From the NCBI GenBank assembly GCA_004213555.1, contig SHAP01000010.1:1-63612 (forward strand): a stretch of 63,612 nt of DNA. Direction: 5' to 3'. A program made the translations under genes and the position numbers. Source of the stretch: Phycisphaeraceae bacterium (GTDB lineage: Bacteria > Planctomycetota > Phycisphaerae > Phycisphaerales > SM1A02). This document shows positions 35,015 to 42,747 of the stretch, one piece after another (the first letter of the stretch is position 1; the number at the start of each line of letters is the position of its first letter). Under the pieces are notes generated by a model. That model made no database searches. It was not told where the DNA came from and was given only the letters and a program-made list of their open reading frames with translations.

Positions 35015-35749
35015 TCAGTCGGTCATGCCACCGTCAACGGCCAAAACCCGGCCATTGATGTATGAAGCGCCATCGCTGGCCAAGAACGAAACCGCGTGTG
35101 CGATTTCCTCGGGAGTACCAAATCTCTTGGCGGGAATACGCTTGGTGGCCTCTTCTTTCACCAGATCAGGCAGGGCATCGGTCATGTCCGTGGCAATGAA
35201 CCCTGGAGCCACCACGTTGGCGGTGACCCCCTTGCCGGCAAACTCCTTGCCGATGGTCTTGGTGAACCCAATCATGCCGGCCTTGGCCGCGGCGTAGTTG
35301 GCCTGACCTGGATTGCCCATGACACCACTCACAGACCCCACGTTGATGATGCGGCCAAATCGGCCCCTCATCATGGGACGAACTGCCGCACGGCACGCGA
35401 CAAAGGCAGACCGAAGGTTGACGTGAATGACTTCATCCCACGCCTCATCCGACATCCGGAGCAGCAGGTCGTCGCGGGTAATACCCGCATTGTTGACCAA
35501 AATGTCGAATCGCCCATGACGCTCGGCGGCATCGGTCACCGCCGTTGCCAAGGCTTCGCCGTCACCAATGTCACAGGGACAGGCTTCGGCACTTCCTCCT
35601 TGGTCGGTGATCTCCTTGGCCAGTGCTTCGAGGCGATCCGCAGAGCGAGCCACCAAGACCACGTGACAGCCGTCGGACGCCAACTTCTCGGCAATGGCTC
35701 GGCCAATACCCCGGCTTGCGCCGGTGACAAATGCAACACGTCGATCCAT
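35015..35749 (-). CDS. fabG: 3-oxoacyl-[acyl-carrier-protein] reductase
   Basis: A 244-residue short-chain dehydrogenase that reduces 3-oxoacyl-ACP with NADPH. The cofactor loop is VTGASRGIGRAIA, followed by NNAGI, catalytic Ser in VGSVSGVMG, and YAAAKAGMIGFTK (Tyr and Lys). The ATG at 35749 is chosen because GGAG lies 9 bases upstream, within a GTG that would add five residues. It lies between a lipoprotein gene and acpP in the fatty-acid cluster. Confidence 0.95.
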   Translation of the reverse strand: MDRRVAFVTGASRGIGRAIAEKLASDGCHVVLVARSADRLEALAKEITDQGGSAEACPCDIGDGEALATAVTDAAERHGRFDILVNNAGITRDDLLLRMSDEAWDEVIHVNLRSAFVACRAAVRPMMRGRFGRIINVGSVSGVMGNPGQANYAAAKAGMIGFTKTIGKEFAGKGVTANVVAPGFIATDMTDALPDLVKEEATKRIPAKRFGTPEEIAHAVSFLASDGASYINGRVLAVDGGMTD

Positions 35750-35813
35750 GACGTCAAACTCCACTCAACAGTCCCCGTAGATTTTGCATGTTCGGGGCAA
35801 AAAGATTGTTCGA

Positions 35814-36584
35814 TCAGGGCACCATCGGTGGTTTTCGCCGACGGCCGATCGGACGTCGACTGTTGGCCGGACCACCCCCGCCAAGACTGGGACTGTTGGA
35901 GCTGGAGTAGCCCGCTTCATCTGAGCCTTCGTCGAGGAATGCCTGCACTTTGATCACCTCATCGGGAAGCGCGGCCAGGGCCTGCTCGCGACGATTCAAG
36001 GCGTACCACACCGCCACCGGATCGGCCGAATACAGCCGGTCCACCATTTCAGGGTTGCCCCACTGGGATTTGAACTTCGAATCAATCGTCTCGAAGGTCC
36101 ACATTTGAACTTGGTCGTCCAGCCCTGCGGCAAACCAAGCCAGAACCGCAGAACCCCCTTCTTCTTCGTCGGTCCCAAAGTGCAACTCAAGGGTGTCCAC
36201 TTCGCCCAAGACATCATCATCAAACCCACCCAAGTCAGCCAAGGCTTCAAGTTGCAACACATCATCGCTTGAGACCATGGTGCGGAGCATGCCCATGTCG
36301 CCTTCCAGCATGGCATTGAAGAAGGTCAGCACCTTTTCACGCTCCTGTTGGGTGCCTGCCATGTCGTCCGCAAGCATCAAACGAGGGTCGAGATTGAGCT
36401 TGGCAATCAACTCGGTTCCGCTGAGCTGCTTGATTTCCACCACCACGGGCTCGGGCTGCGTCACCACTGGCTTGGGCTTCGGCGGCGGCGCCTGAACGAC
36501 CTCTTCTTGCCCTCCGCAAGCCACAAGCAGTGCGGACAGAGAGGACAGGATCAATGTGGACGGCAGTCGGTCAAGGTTCGTCAT
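35814..36584 (-). CDS. Lipoprotein inside the fatty-acid cluster
   Basis: A 256-residue lipoprotein with lipobox LVAC (Cys 23) after a hydrophobic segment. The mature part starts with a Pro/Val-rich linker (PPPKPKPVV) and then an acidic, mostly helical region with several Asp/Glu-rich turns. The end is Ser/Gly-rich and finishes in an Arg/Lys cluster (RRPIGRRRKP). No family is recognised. Its ATG overlaps the end of fabD by 14 bases, so it is co-translated with lipid-synthesis genes although exported. It might link envelope status with lipid supply, but that is speculation. Confidence 0.7.
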   Translation of the reverse strand: MTNLDRLPSTLILSSLSALLVACGGQEEVVQAPPPKPKPVVTQPEPVVVEIKQLSGTELIAKLNLDPRLMLADDMAGTQQEREKVLTFFNAMLEGDMGMLRTMVSSDDVLQLEALADLGGFDDDVLGEVDTLELHFGTDEEEGGSAVLAWFAAGLDDQVQMWTFETIDSKFKSQWGNPEMVDRLYSADPVAVWYALNRREQALAALPDEVIKVQAFLDEGSDEAGYSSSNSPSLGGGGPANSRRPIGRRRKPPMVP

Positions 36585-37479
36585 GGCTGGTCACTTTGCG
36601 ATCACGGTCAATTCGACGCATCAGCCCCCTCAGGACGGTCCCGGGTGCAGATTCGTGGAATTCGAGTGTACCCGCGGCAGGAAAATTCTGGCAGGATTCT
36701 GCCCAACGGACCGGCGAAGTGAGCTGCGCGACCAGATTGGCACGGATGGTGCTGGATTCCGACGAATGCGGCTGGGCCGTGACATTGGACCAAACAGGTA
36801 CGCAGGGTGCTCGCAAATCCACACTCTCAAGGACCTTGGCCAGCCCCTCCGCTGCGGGAGCCATGTGCTCCGAGTGAAAGGCCCCGGCCACCGAGAGGCG
36901 AGAGCAACGCAGGCCACGTTCGGCCGCCAGGGCTTCCGCCCGATCGCAAGCTTCCGCATCTCCCGCAATGACCACCTGCCCTGGGGCATTGAAATTCGCG
37001 CAAGAGAGAACACCACCGTCCCCCGCATCGCTGGCCAACTGGGCCACCACGTCATCCTCGGCGCCAATCACGGCGACCATCCCTCCGGCCCGAGCGACCG
37101 CGGCTTCTTGCATCAATCGCCCTCGTTCGGCCACCACCCGAAGGCCATCGGCGAAATCCATTGCTCCTGCAGCGACCAATGCGGTGTACTCCCCCAAACT
37201 CAGTCCCGCGGCCCCCGACAACCGATGACCTTGTTCGGCCAGAGCCCGCCAGACCGCCACCCCGATGGCAAACAATGCTGGCTGGGCCACATCGGTTCGA
37301 TTCAATGCCTCCGCGGGCCCCTCGAAGCACAGCGTCGTCAGGGGTGGACCAAGCCGATCGCCAAGAATGGTGTTGGCCTCTGAAAGTGTGTCTCGGACGG
37401 TTGCGTTGGTCTCGCTCCAGACACGTCCCATACCGATGGATTGTGCGCCTTGCCCGGGGCACAACAAAAATGTTTCCAT
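36571..37479 (-). CDS. fabD: Malonyl-CoA:ACP transacylase
   Basis: A 302-residue enzyme loading malonate onto ACP. LLCPGQGAQSIGMG lies at the N terminus, the nucleophilic Ser in AGLSLGEYTALVAAGAM near residue 94, and the catalytic His in VAGAFHSEHM near residue 202. Length is typical. It lies 22 bases downstream of fabH, and its end overlaps the lipoprotein gene by 14 bases. Confidence 0.96.
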   Translation of the reverse strand: METFLLCPGQGAQSIGMGRVWSETNATVRDTLSEANTILGDRLGPPLTTLCFEGPAEALNRTDVAQPALFAIGVAVWRALAEQGHRLSGAAGLSLGEYTALVAAGAMDFADGLRVVAERGRLMQEAAVARAGGMVAVIGAEDDVVAQLASDAGDGGVLSCANFNAPGQVVIAGDAEACDRAEALAAERGLRCSRLSVAGAFHSEHMAPAAEGLAKVLESVDLRAPCVPVWSNVTAQPHSSESSTIRANLVAQLTSPVRWAESCQNFPAAGTLEFHESAPGTVLRGLMRRIDRDRKVTSHDEP

Positions 37480-37501
37480 GTTGCCGTCCTCTTATGCGGT
37501 T

Positions 37502-38512
37502 TTAAACACGCCAAACATTGGCCGCCCAAGTCAAGCCCGCGCCAAAGGCAACAAACATCGCCAAGTCACCCGCGACCAATTTCCCTTCACTTCGCAGTTC
37601 GTGCAGGATGATAGGAACCGATGCTGCTGAGGTGTTGCCGTAGCGATCGATGTTGATTCGAAGCTTCTCGTCAGGAATCTCGTTGCGCTCCATGGCCTTT
37701 TGCAAGATTCTGATGTTGGATTGGTGACAAAGAAACTGGCTGATGTCCTCAGACTTCAACCCCGTCGCCTCCAAACCAGAAGCAATCACTTCCCCGAATT
37801 TCGTCACCGCAAAGCGATAAATGTCTTGGCCGCTCATGCGAACACAGCCCGGACGAATGGGATTGTCACGGTCCCACTCCGGAATTTGCGACTCGTCCAT
37901 CGGGCGATACAGCTTTTCCCAGTCGCGTCCGTCGCCCTCGGTGATCTGCCAGAGGCAACCTCGACGAGTGTCTTCATCGGCCGTCACCACCGCGGCTCCC
38001 GCACCATCTCCAAACAAAATGGAAACCCGACGGTCGTTGTAATCCATCATCCGGGTGAGAAACTCGCACCCGATGACACCCACTGTCTTGGCTCGACCAC
38101 TCCGCACCATCGTGTCGGCAACATTGAGGGCGTACACAAACGAGGAACAAGCGGCCACCAAATCAAACGCCCCGGCTGGCGTCGCACCCACATTCGCCGC
38201 AACCCGGCACGCGCCACTGGGAACTGTGGAATCTGGAGAGCACGTGCCATTGATCACCAAATCAAGATCCGAGCCCTTCATTCCGGCATCTGCGAGTGCG
38301 GCATCCAGCGCTTTGGTGGCCATGCTGACTTGCGACTCACGGTCAGGGTCGGCTTTTCGACGCTCTCGGATACCTGTGCGTTGCACAATCCACTCGTCGG
38401 AGGTGTCCATGATTTTCTCAAGATCGGCATTGGTCAGCCGACCTTCAGGAAGACCTAGGCCCGTTCCCGCGATGCGGACGCCGGCATGACCATGAAAATG
38501 CGGTTCTGTCAT
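37502..38512 (-). CDS. fabH: 3-oxoacyl-[acyl-carrier-protein] synthase III
   Basis: A 336-residue enzyme that starts fatty-acid synthesis by condensing acetyl-CoA with malonyl-ACP. The triad is Cys122 in VAACSSFVY, His in FLCHQSNIRI and Asn in YGNTSAASVP. N-terminal DTSDEWIVQRTGI is diagnostic. The ATG at 38512 is used; the open frame continues to 38560 without a clear ribosome site. It lies 69 bases after rpmF; plsX, commonly between these two genes, is absent. Confidence 0.96.
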   Translation of the reverse strand: MTEPHFHGHAGVRIAGTGLGLPEGRLTNADLEKIMDTSDEWIVQRTGIRERRKADPDRESQVSMATKALDAALADAGMKGSDLDLVINGTCSPDSTVPSGACRVAANVGATPAGAFDLVAACSSFVYALNVADTMVRSGRAKTVGVIGCEFLTRMMDYNDRRVSILFGDGAGAAVVTADEDTRRGCLWQITEGDGRDWEKLYRPMDESQIPEWDRDNPIRPGCVRMSGQDIYRFAVTKFGEVIASGLEATGLKSEDISQFLCHQSNIRILQKAMERNEIPDEKLRINIDRYGNTSAASVPIILHELRSEGKLVAGDLAMFVAFGAGLTWAANVWRV

Positions 38513-38581
38513 GTTGCCATCACACCCAAGTTTGAACGGCGGAGAAAGGCCCGATGGCACCCAACGCGTTCAAAATAAAAA

Positions 38582-38764
38582 TCAGTCCGCGTTCTTGGTT
38601 CGAATGGACAAGCCAGGACGCACAAAGCCACTGCTGGTGCAGGCGGCATGAGGCAACTTGGGCTGGCCGGTCACCGGGCAGAGCACGGTGTGGGGGCGGG
38701 CGATCTTGTGGTGAGAACGACGCTTGTTCCGACGCGAACGAGATACTCGATGTGTTGGTTGCAT
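38582..38764 (-). CDS. rpmF: Ribosomal protein L32 with degenerate zinc ribbon
   Basis: A 60-residue basic protein missed by long-ORF filters: MQPTHRVSRSRRNKRRSHHK then a ribbon region. GGAGG sits seven bases before the ATG, fixing the start inside a longer open frame. The zinc-ribbon positions read CPVTGQPKLPHAACTSSG: only the first and third of the four usual Cys remain (Cys29 and Cys42), the others being Thr and Ser. It is thus a largely zinc-independent form. It heads the fatty-acid cluster, a common linkage in bacteria, and is divergent from thiS. Confidence 0.93.
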   Translation of the reverse strand: MQPTHRVSRSRRNKRRSHHKIARPHTVLCPVTGQPKLPHAACTSSGFVRPGLSIRTKNAD

Positions 38765-38881
38765 CTCAAAGACCTCCAAGCCCTCCACGGGCGAAGCGAA
38801 GATCATAGCCCAAATCCACATCAAAGGGAAGCCGCCAGGATCAGCCCCCGACCCTGCGGCATGGGCTAGGATTCTTCCTCG

Positions 38882-39082
38882 ATGCGTATTTGTGTCAATG
38901 GCACCGATCACGACGTTCCCGACGCCTGCACCGTGGCCGATTTGTTGCGTGAAATCGGGCTTTATGGACGCCCAGTGGCGGTCGAAGTGGATCGAAGCGT
39001 GGTGCCTTACGCCGAGCACACCACTTTCGTTCTGGAGCCTGGCGCTGTGGTGGAGTGCGTCACGTTGGTAGGAGGAGGCTGA
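38882..39082 (+). CDS. thiS: Sulfur carrier protein ThiS
   Basis: A 66-residue ubiquitin-like protein whose C-terminal Gly-Gly (LVGGG) becomes the thiocarboxylate that donates sulfur for the thiamine thiazole ring. [21 protein letters not shown] and [12 protein letters not shown] fit the family. The stop is one base before the thiG start, so the two are coupled. No TPP riboswitch could be recognised in the 117 bases shared with rpmF. Confidence 0.93.
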   Translation: MRICVNGTDHDVPDACTVADLLREIGLYGRPVAVEVDRSVVPYAEHTTFVLEPGAVVECVTLVGGG

Positions 39083-39083
39083 A

Positions 39084-39929
39084 ATGGCCGAAGACCACAC
39101 CCCCCCACTGCAGGTGGGTTCATTTTCCCTGAAAAGCCGTTTGGTGGTGGGAACTGGTAAATACGAAACCTACGAGGTCATGCAAGACGCCTTGGCCGCC
39201 AGCGGCTGTGACACCGTCACAGTTGCGGTGCGTCGCGAGCGGCTTTTGGACGACCAAGGGCGCTCGCTGCTCGACTTCCTCGACCTCGACCGGTACACCA
39301 TCCTTCCCAACACCGCCGGTTGTTTCACCACCGAAGATGCCGTGCGAACGGCTCGTTTGGGACGCGAGTTGCTTGACCAATTGGGCAACCCCGGCAAAGA
39401 CTGGGTCAAACTCGAGGTCTTGGCCGACAAAGCCACCTTGCTCCCCGACCCGGTCGGCACCCTGGAAGCCACCAAAGAACTTGTTGCCGATGGGTTCACC
39501 GTGTTGGTCTACTCGAGCGACGATCCGGTCATGGCCCGCCATCTTCGCGATGCAGGCGCTGCAAGCGTGATGCCGGCTGGTTCACCCATTGGTTCAGGAC
39601 GTGGTATCGCCAACCCAGCCGCGATCCGAATCATCATCGAACAACTGACCCACGCGGAACACGGAGGAGATCCTTCGTATCCCGTCATTGTGGACGCCGG
39701 TGTTGGCACCCCCAGCGACGTCACCATCGCCATGGAACTTGGAGCCGATGGCGTTCTGTTGAACACCGGAATTGCCCACGCCAAAAACCCCGTGCTCATG
39801 GCGCACGCCATGCGACATGCGACCGACGCGGGCTATCTCGGGGCCCGCGCCGGTCGCATTGGGAAAAAGCTTTACGCTTCAGCCAGCAGTCCTTGGGAAG
39901 GTGTGATCTCCACCATTCCCGGAGAATAA
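39084..39929 (+). CDS. thiG: Thiazole synthase
   Basis: A 281-residue TIM-barrel enzyme forming the thiazole phosphate of thiamine from deoxyxylulose phosphate, dehydroglycine and ThiS-thiocarboxylate. Recognisable parts are [38 protein letters not shown] (with catalytic Lys in [17 protein letters not shown]), and [14 protein letters not shown] and [14 protein letters not shown] (phosphate-binding). AGGAGG in the thiS tail is its ribosome site. Other thi genes are not in the window. Confidence 0.96.
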   Translation: MAEDHTPPLQVGSFSLKSRLVVGTGKYETYEVMQDALAASGCDTVTVAVRRERLLDDQGRSLLDFLDLDRYTILPNTAGCFTTEDAVRTARLGRELLDQLGNPGKDWVKLEVLADKATLLPDPVGTLEATKELVADGFTVLVYSSDDPVMARHLRDAGAASVMPAGSPIGSGRGIANPAAIRIIIEQLTHAEHGGDPSYPVIVDAGVGTPSDVTIAMELGADGVLLNTGIAHAKNPVLMAHAMRHATDAGYLGARAGRIGKKLYASASSPWEGVISTIPGE

Positions 39930-39941
39930 GCTGGGAATCAA

Positions 39942-40634
39942 TCAGCCGCGACGGTTGCGACGACGGAGGCCGAGGCCACCGAGAAGCAACCATGCACCGT
40001 GGACAGGCACGATGTTGGCTTCGGCCCATTCGACGGTCTCTTCAAAGAGCTCGTCGTCCATGCCGTTGTTGAAGACAATGTAAATCGACTCCGAAGTAGC
40101 AAGTCCTGCAGCGCTGAATGTGAACTCCAAGAGGTAGGAGCCAGTGGCAGCGCCGCTGTCAATGAAGTATTCGGGGTGCAAGTCAAAATCTTCGGTCGCG
40201 GTGATAGCAATAGAGCCACCAAGAGCGGCGTCAACTGATGCTGGTCCGAAGGACACTCCCATGGACTCGGCAGAGCTTGAGAACCCACTGCCGTCCCATG
40301 CTCGAACGCCTGCGATCAGGTTCATCGAGAAGGAGTCGCCTGGAGCCATACCGAGCAGGTCAGCGGTGCCGCCGATGCCTGGTTCATCAATGGAATAAGG
40401 GAAGGCTGGGTCTTCGCCAAAGTGGGCTTCAAAAAGACGAAGATTGGCAACTTCCATGGACTCAGTGTCGTGGTCCCAGCCCCCGACCGTCATCACACCA
40501 TTGGAGGCATAGAGCCCAATGTCGTAGTGCTCTTCTCCGTGATGATCGCCATGGTCATCATGATCCTCTTCGTCTGCGAGCACAGCGCTGGTGCACACAA
40601 ACAAAGGCGTTAAAAGAAGGGTGGAAAATTTCAT
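39942..40634 (-). CDS. His-rich PEP-CTERM-like protein, all3515-type (putatively Zur-repressed)
   Basis: A 230-residue exported protein. After a signal peptide (about 1-20, ending VLA) comes a metal-ligand-like stretch, DEEDHDDHGDHHGEEH, then a beta-rich domain including FSMNLIAGVRAWDGSGF and GSYLLEFTFSAAGLATSESIYIVF. The end, IVPVHGAWLLLGGLGLRRRNR, is a PEP-CTERM-like sorting tail with the Pro motif altered to VPVHG. The whole domain is paralogous to the dockerin-ended protein upstream. It resembles, by recollection, the family called all3515 (Zur-repressed PEP-CTERM) in cyanobacteria. A palindromic candidate operator overlaps its promoter. Confidence 0.75.
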   Translation of the reverse strand: MKFSTLLLTPLFVCTSAVLADEEDHDDHGDHHGEEHYDIGLYASNGVMTVGGWDHDTESMEVANLRLFEAHFGEDPAFPYSIDEPGIGGTADLLGMAPGDSFSMNLIAGVRAWDGSGFSSSAESMGVSFGPASVDAALGGSIAITATEDFDLHPEYFIDSGAATGSYLLEFTFSAAGLATSESIYIVFNNGMDDELFEETVEWAEANIVPVHGAWLLLGGLGLRRRNRRG

Positions 40635-40706
40635 GTTTGAGATTCCTTAACAAAACGAGGCCTTTGGATAAGGCCAGTACACGTGTGAATCTCTCTCTAT
40701 GAAATG

Positions 40707-40735
40707 ACTATACGGCTATTGGCAATGGTTTGCCA
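40707..40735 (-). promoter_or_regulatory. Promoter with candidate Zur operator before the PEP-CTERM-like gene
   Basis: TGGCAATGGTTTGCCA (40720-40735) is a perfect 6-4-6 inverted repeat, TGGCAA-N4-TTGCCA. Read on the minus strand, TGGCAA also serves as a possible -35, 17 bases before a -10 TATAGT (40707-40712). An identical half-site palindrome precedes the pseudopilin gene at 42325. Binding by the neighbouring Fur-family regulator would block transcription. Confidence 0.6.
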
Positions 40736-40761
40736 TTAAAAAGGTCGAATTTATCCGCCTA

Positions 40762-41526
40762 TCAACAGTCGCCCCAGTTGGCTATGACGCCAAGGACGTC
40801 CGAGAAGCCCACGAGGCCGTCACCATCTACGTCACTGGCGGGGCACGATTCGCAACCCCAATCTGCCAAGACCGCCAAAACATCAGCAAACCCTATGGAA
40901 TCATCACCGTCCACATCGGCCGGGCATGATGAATCCAAAGCCTCTTCGAGAAACGCAGCCGCCTCCGTCTGGATCTCCGGAGCCATATTGTCAAAGATCA
41001 CGTAAACGGATTGCGATGGGGCAATACCGGAGTCGATGATCTCCAACTGGGTTTCCAACAAATAAGCACCCGCCTCAGGTTCAGCACCATTTTCTCCTTG
41101 AAGGAAAAAGTTGACGTGCTTGTGAAAACCGCCGTCAGGTTGCACCTGCAGAGCAAATCCTTCAGTGGGCTCAGCGCCAACGGTGACCGAGATGGTGGAA
41201 AAAGAAACCCGCAACGTGGCAGGGCTGGCCACAAATCCAACGCCAGATTCGTACTTTTTCAGCCCCGCAACGGCCGACCAAGAGAAAGTCGCGCCAGGAG
41301 TGAAAGTGCCCGGGGCAGCATCCCACCCTGGGTTCTGGGTGAAGAAATCAAACCCACTGTCTCCAAAGGCAGCAGTAAAAATTTGCTCACCGTTGAGATA
41401 CTGACCGTCCGCAATCACCGCGGTTTGAAGTTGGTTGTCTTGGATCACAAGCCCAACATCACCTTCATGCTGGGCGAAGCATGCTGGGGCAAAAAGCAAG
41501 GCGATCAATATGTGGATTCGAATCAT
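40762..41526 (-). CDS. Exported paralogue of the PEP-CTERM-like protein, with dockerin
   Basis: A 254-residue protein. The signal peptide is MIRIHILIALLFAPACFA, and the body begins QHEGDVGLVI. Like its neighbour it has the ordered segments ATFSWSAVAGLKKYESGVGF, FHKHVNFFLQG, GAYLLETQLEIID and SVYVIFDNM, so the two are paralogues. Here the C terminus is not a PEP-CTERM tail but two dockerin repeats, DVDGDDSIGFADVLAVL and DVDGDGLVGFSDVLGVI. The ATG at 41526 overlaps the pseudopilin stop (ATGA), so it is co-translated; the longer frame to 41664 is discarded. Probably zinc-regulated with the upstream gene. Confidence 0.78.
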   Translation of the reverse strand: MIRIHILIALLFAPACFAQHEGDVGLVIQDNQLQTAVIADGQYLNGEQIFTAAFGDSGFDFFTQNPGWDAAPGTFTPGATFSWSAVAGLKKYESGVGFVASPATLRVSFSTISVTVGAEPTEGFALQVQPDGGFHKHVNFFLQGENGAEPEAGAYLLETQLEIIDSGIAPSQSVYVIFDNMAPEIQTEAAAFLEEALDSSCPADVDGDDSIGFADVLAVLADWGCESCPASDVDGDGLVGFSDVLGVIANWGDC

Positions 41527-42305
41527 TGGGCGGTTCCTTGCATCACTGTGGCCGAAGCAACGGCCGGATCCAGAAGGTTTTTCTGATTGGATTGATAAAT
41601 CGATTGAAACTGGGCGGTCAGCACACGGCCGTCTACGAATGACCAATTGGATTTGGAAGTCCAAGCCGGTTCCTCTTCCGAGACCGCGTTGATCTGCACT
41701 TGAGTTGCCGCCACTGACAAAGGCAAATCAGGAGCGAAATCACCGATCCACCACCCTTCGACGTGGGTGTGGTCCGCACCCGCAAACTCGCCGGTGTACG
41801 CCATGATCAAGAACTGCACCGTGTTGGAAGGCGAGCGCACTCGAGAGAGCCGATCTGCTGGTGCTTCTCCCAATGCCGTGGCGGGAGAATAGTTCCGCGA
41901 AAGGTAGTTGTTCATGCCATACGAGGTTTGGCGGTACCGGTCGTTGGTGCCTTCGATGGGGAGCCCTGAGTTGGCGTCTTGTTCAAGCCAGTGTGGGCTC
42001 CAGTCGAGCGGTGAACGAAGCAACAGGCCCGAGTTTGTGTACGGCTCAAGCGTGTTGATCCAAGCGATGTCTTGGTCCGCGATGGCCCCGTGGCTGAGAC
42101 CAACTTCGACAAATTGGCCAGCGTTCTCCGTCGCATACGCCACTTGGGCGGTTTGCAGCATGCGAAGCTGGGAGACATCCTGGGCAGTAAGGCTTTGGCG
42201 TTGAACACTGCTGATGGCAGGGATCAACAGCCCCAACAGAACTGCGACAACAGCAACCACCACCAGCAGTTCGACCAATGTGAATCCGCTTCGAGCCGAT
42301 TTCAT
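41523..42305 (-). CDS. Type II secretion/type IV pilin-like pseudopilin
   Basis: A 260-residue protein with a prepilin signal: GFTLVELLVVVAVVAVLLGL, where the peptidase cuts after Gly and methylates Phe. A long helix leads into a globular domain (about 50-240) with a WSPHWLEQDANSGLPI segment, ending in a Ser/Gln-rich tail. The specific class is unclear. The gene lies 56 bases after the Fur-family gene behind its own candidate operator/promoter and is coupled by ATGA to the dockerin paralogue. In planctomycetes such pseudopilins occur singly, often beside exported proteins. Confidence 0.8.
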   Translation of the reverse strand: MKSARSGFTLVELLVVVAVVAVLLGLLIPAISSVQRQSLTAQDVSQLRMLQTAQVAYATENAGQFVEVGLSHGAIADQDIAWINTLEPYTNSGLLLRSPLDWSPHWLEQDANSGLPIEGTNDRYRQTSYGMNNYLSRNYSPATALGEAPADRLSRVRSPSNTVQFLIMAYTGEFAGADHTHVEGWWIGDFAPDLPLSVAATQVQINAVSEEEPAWTSKSNWSFVDGRVLTAQFQSIYQSNQKNLLDPAVASATVMQGTAQ

Positions 42306-42311
42306 GATCCC

Positions 42312-42341
42312 AATTTAGGCTACATGGCAATGCGTTGCCAA
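42312..42341 (-). promoter_or_regulatory. Promoter with candidate Zur operator before the pseudopilin gene
   Basis: TGGCAATGCGTTGCCA (42325-42340) repeats the TGGCAA-N4-TTGCCA palindrome found at 40720. On the minus strand a -35-like TTGGCA (42336-42341) and a -10-like TAAATT (42312-42317) are 18 bases apart, so the palindrome covers the -35 and spacer, 20 bases before the start codon. This is the expected place for a repressor. Confidence 0.6.
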
Positions 42342-42361
42342 CAATTTGAGCGATTTGGCTC

Positions 42362-42745
42362 TCAGTCGGAGCAGGATTTGCATCGACCACGCAGGGTCAA
42401 TTCATGGTCTTCCAACGTAAACCCTCTGGGAAGCAGACTGGCCAATTTCCCCACGCATCCATCCACATCAAACATCCGATCACACACGGTGCAATGAAAA
42501 TGGTGGTGGTGCGAAGCCGCAATTTCTGCCAGTTCGTAGCGATCAGGCTGACCAGACACGGCCACGGGGACCAACAAGCCATCCTCTACCATCCGCCGAA
42601 CGATGCGGTAAACCGTTCTCTGGCCAAGCGAGGGCACATCAGATTGGGCAAGACGAAGAATTTCGTCGATCGAAAGGGGTCGGGAGGTGCTTTGGCAAAC
42701 CTCACGGATGGCACGTTGCTGGGCGGTGTCGCGGCGTTCAGTCAT
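42362..42745 (-). CDS. Fur-family metalloregulator, probably Zur
   Basis: A 127-residue repressor. Residues 1-75 form the winged helix (QQRAIREVCQSTSRPLSIDEI, RTVYRIVRRMVEDG). The dimer and metal domain has SHHHHFHCTVCDRMFDVDGC, a His-rich metal site joined to the first Cys pair, and a second pair CKSC at the C terminus for a structural zinc. The start at 42745 is two bases after the phosphohexomutase stop. Zur rather than Fur is inferred from the adjoining all3515-like genes and two matching palindromes overlapping their promoters. Confidence 0.8.
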   Translation of the reverse strand: MTERRDTAQQRAIREVCQSTSRPLSIDEILRLAQSDVPSLGQRTVYRIVRRMVEDGLLVPVAVSGQPDRYELAEIAASHHHHFHCTVCDRMFDVDGCVGKLASLLPRGFTLEDHELTLRGRCKSCSD

Positions 42746-42747
42746 GG

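Noticed and set aside
38765..38881. Possible TPP riboswitch before thiS-thiG
   Set aside because: The 117 bases lack the conserved CUGAGA and GGGGUGC-like elements and are too short for a full aptamer plus switch.
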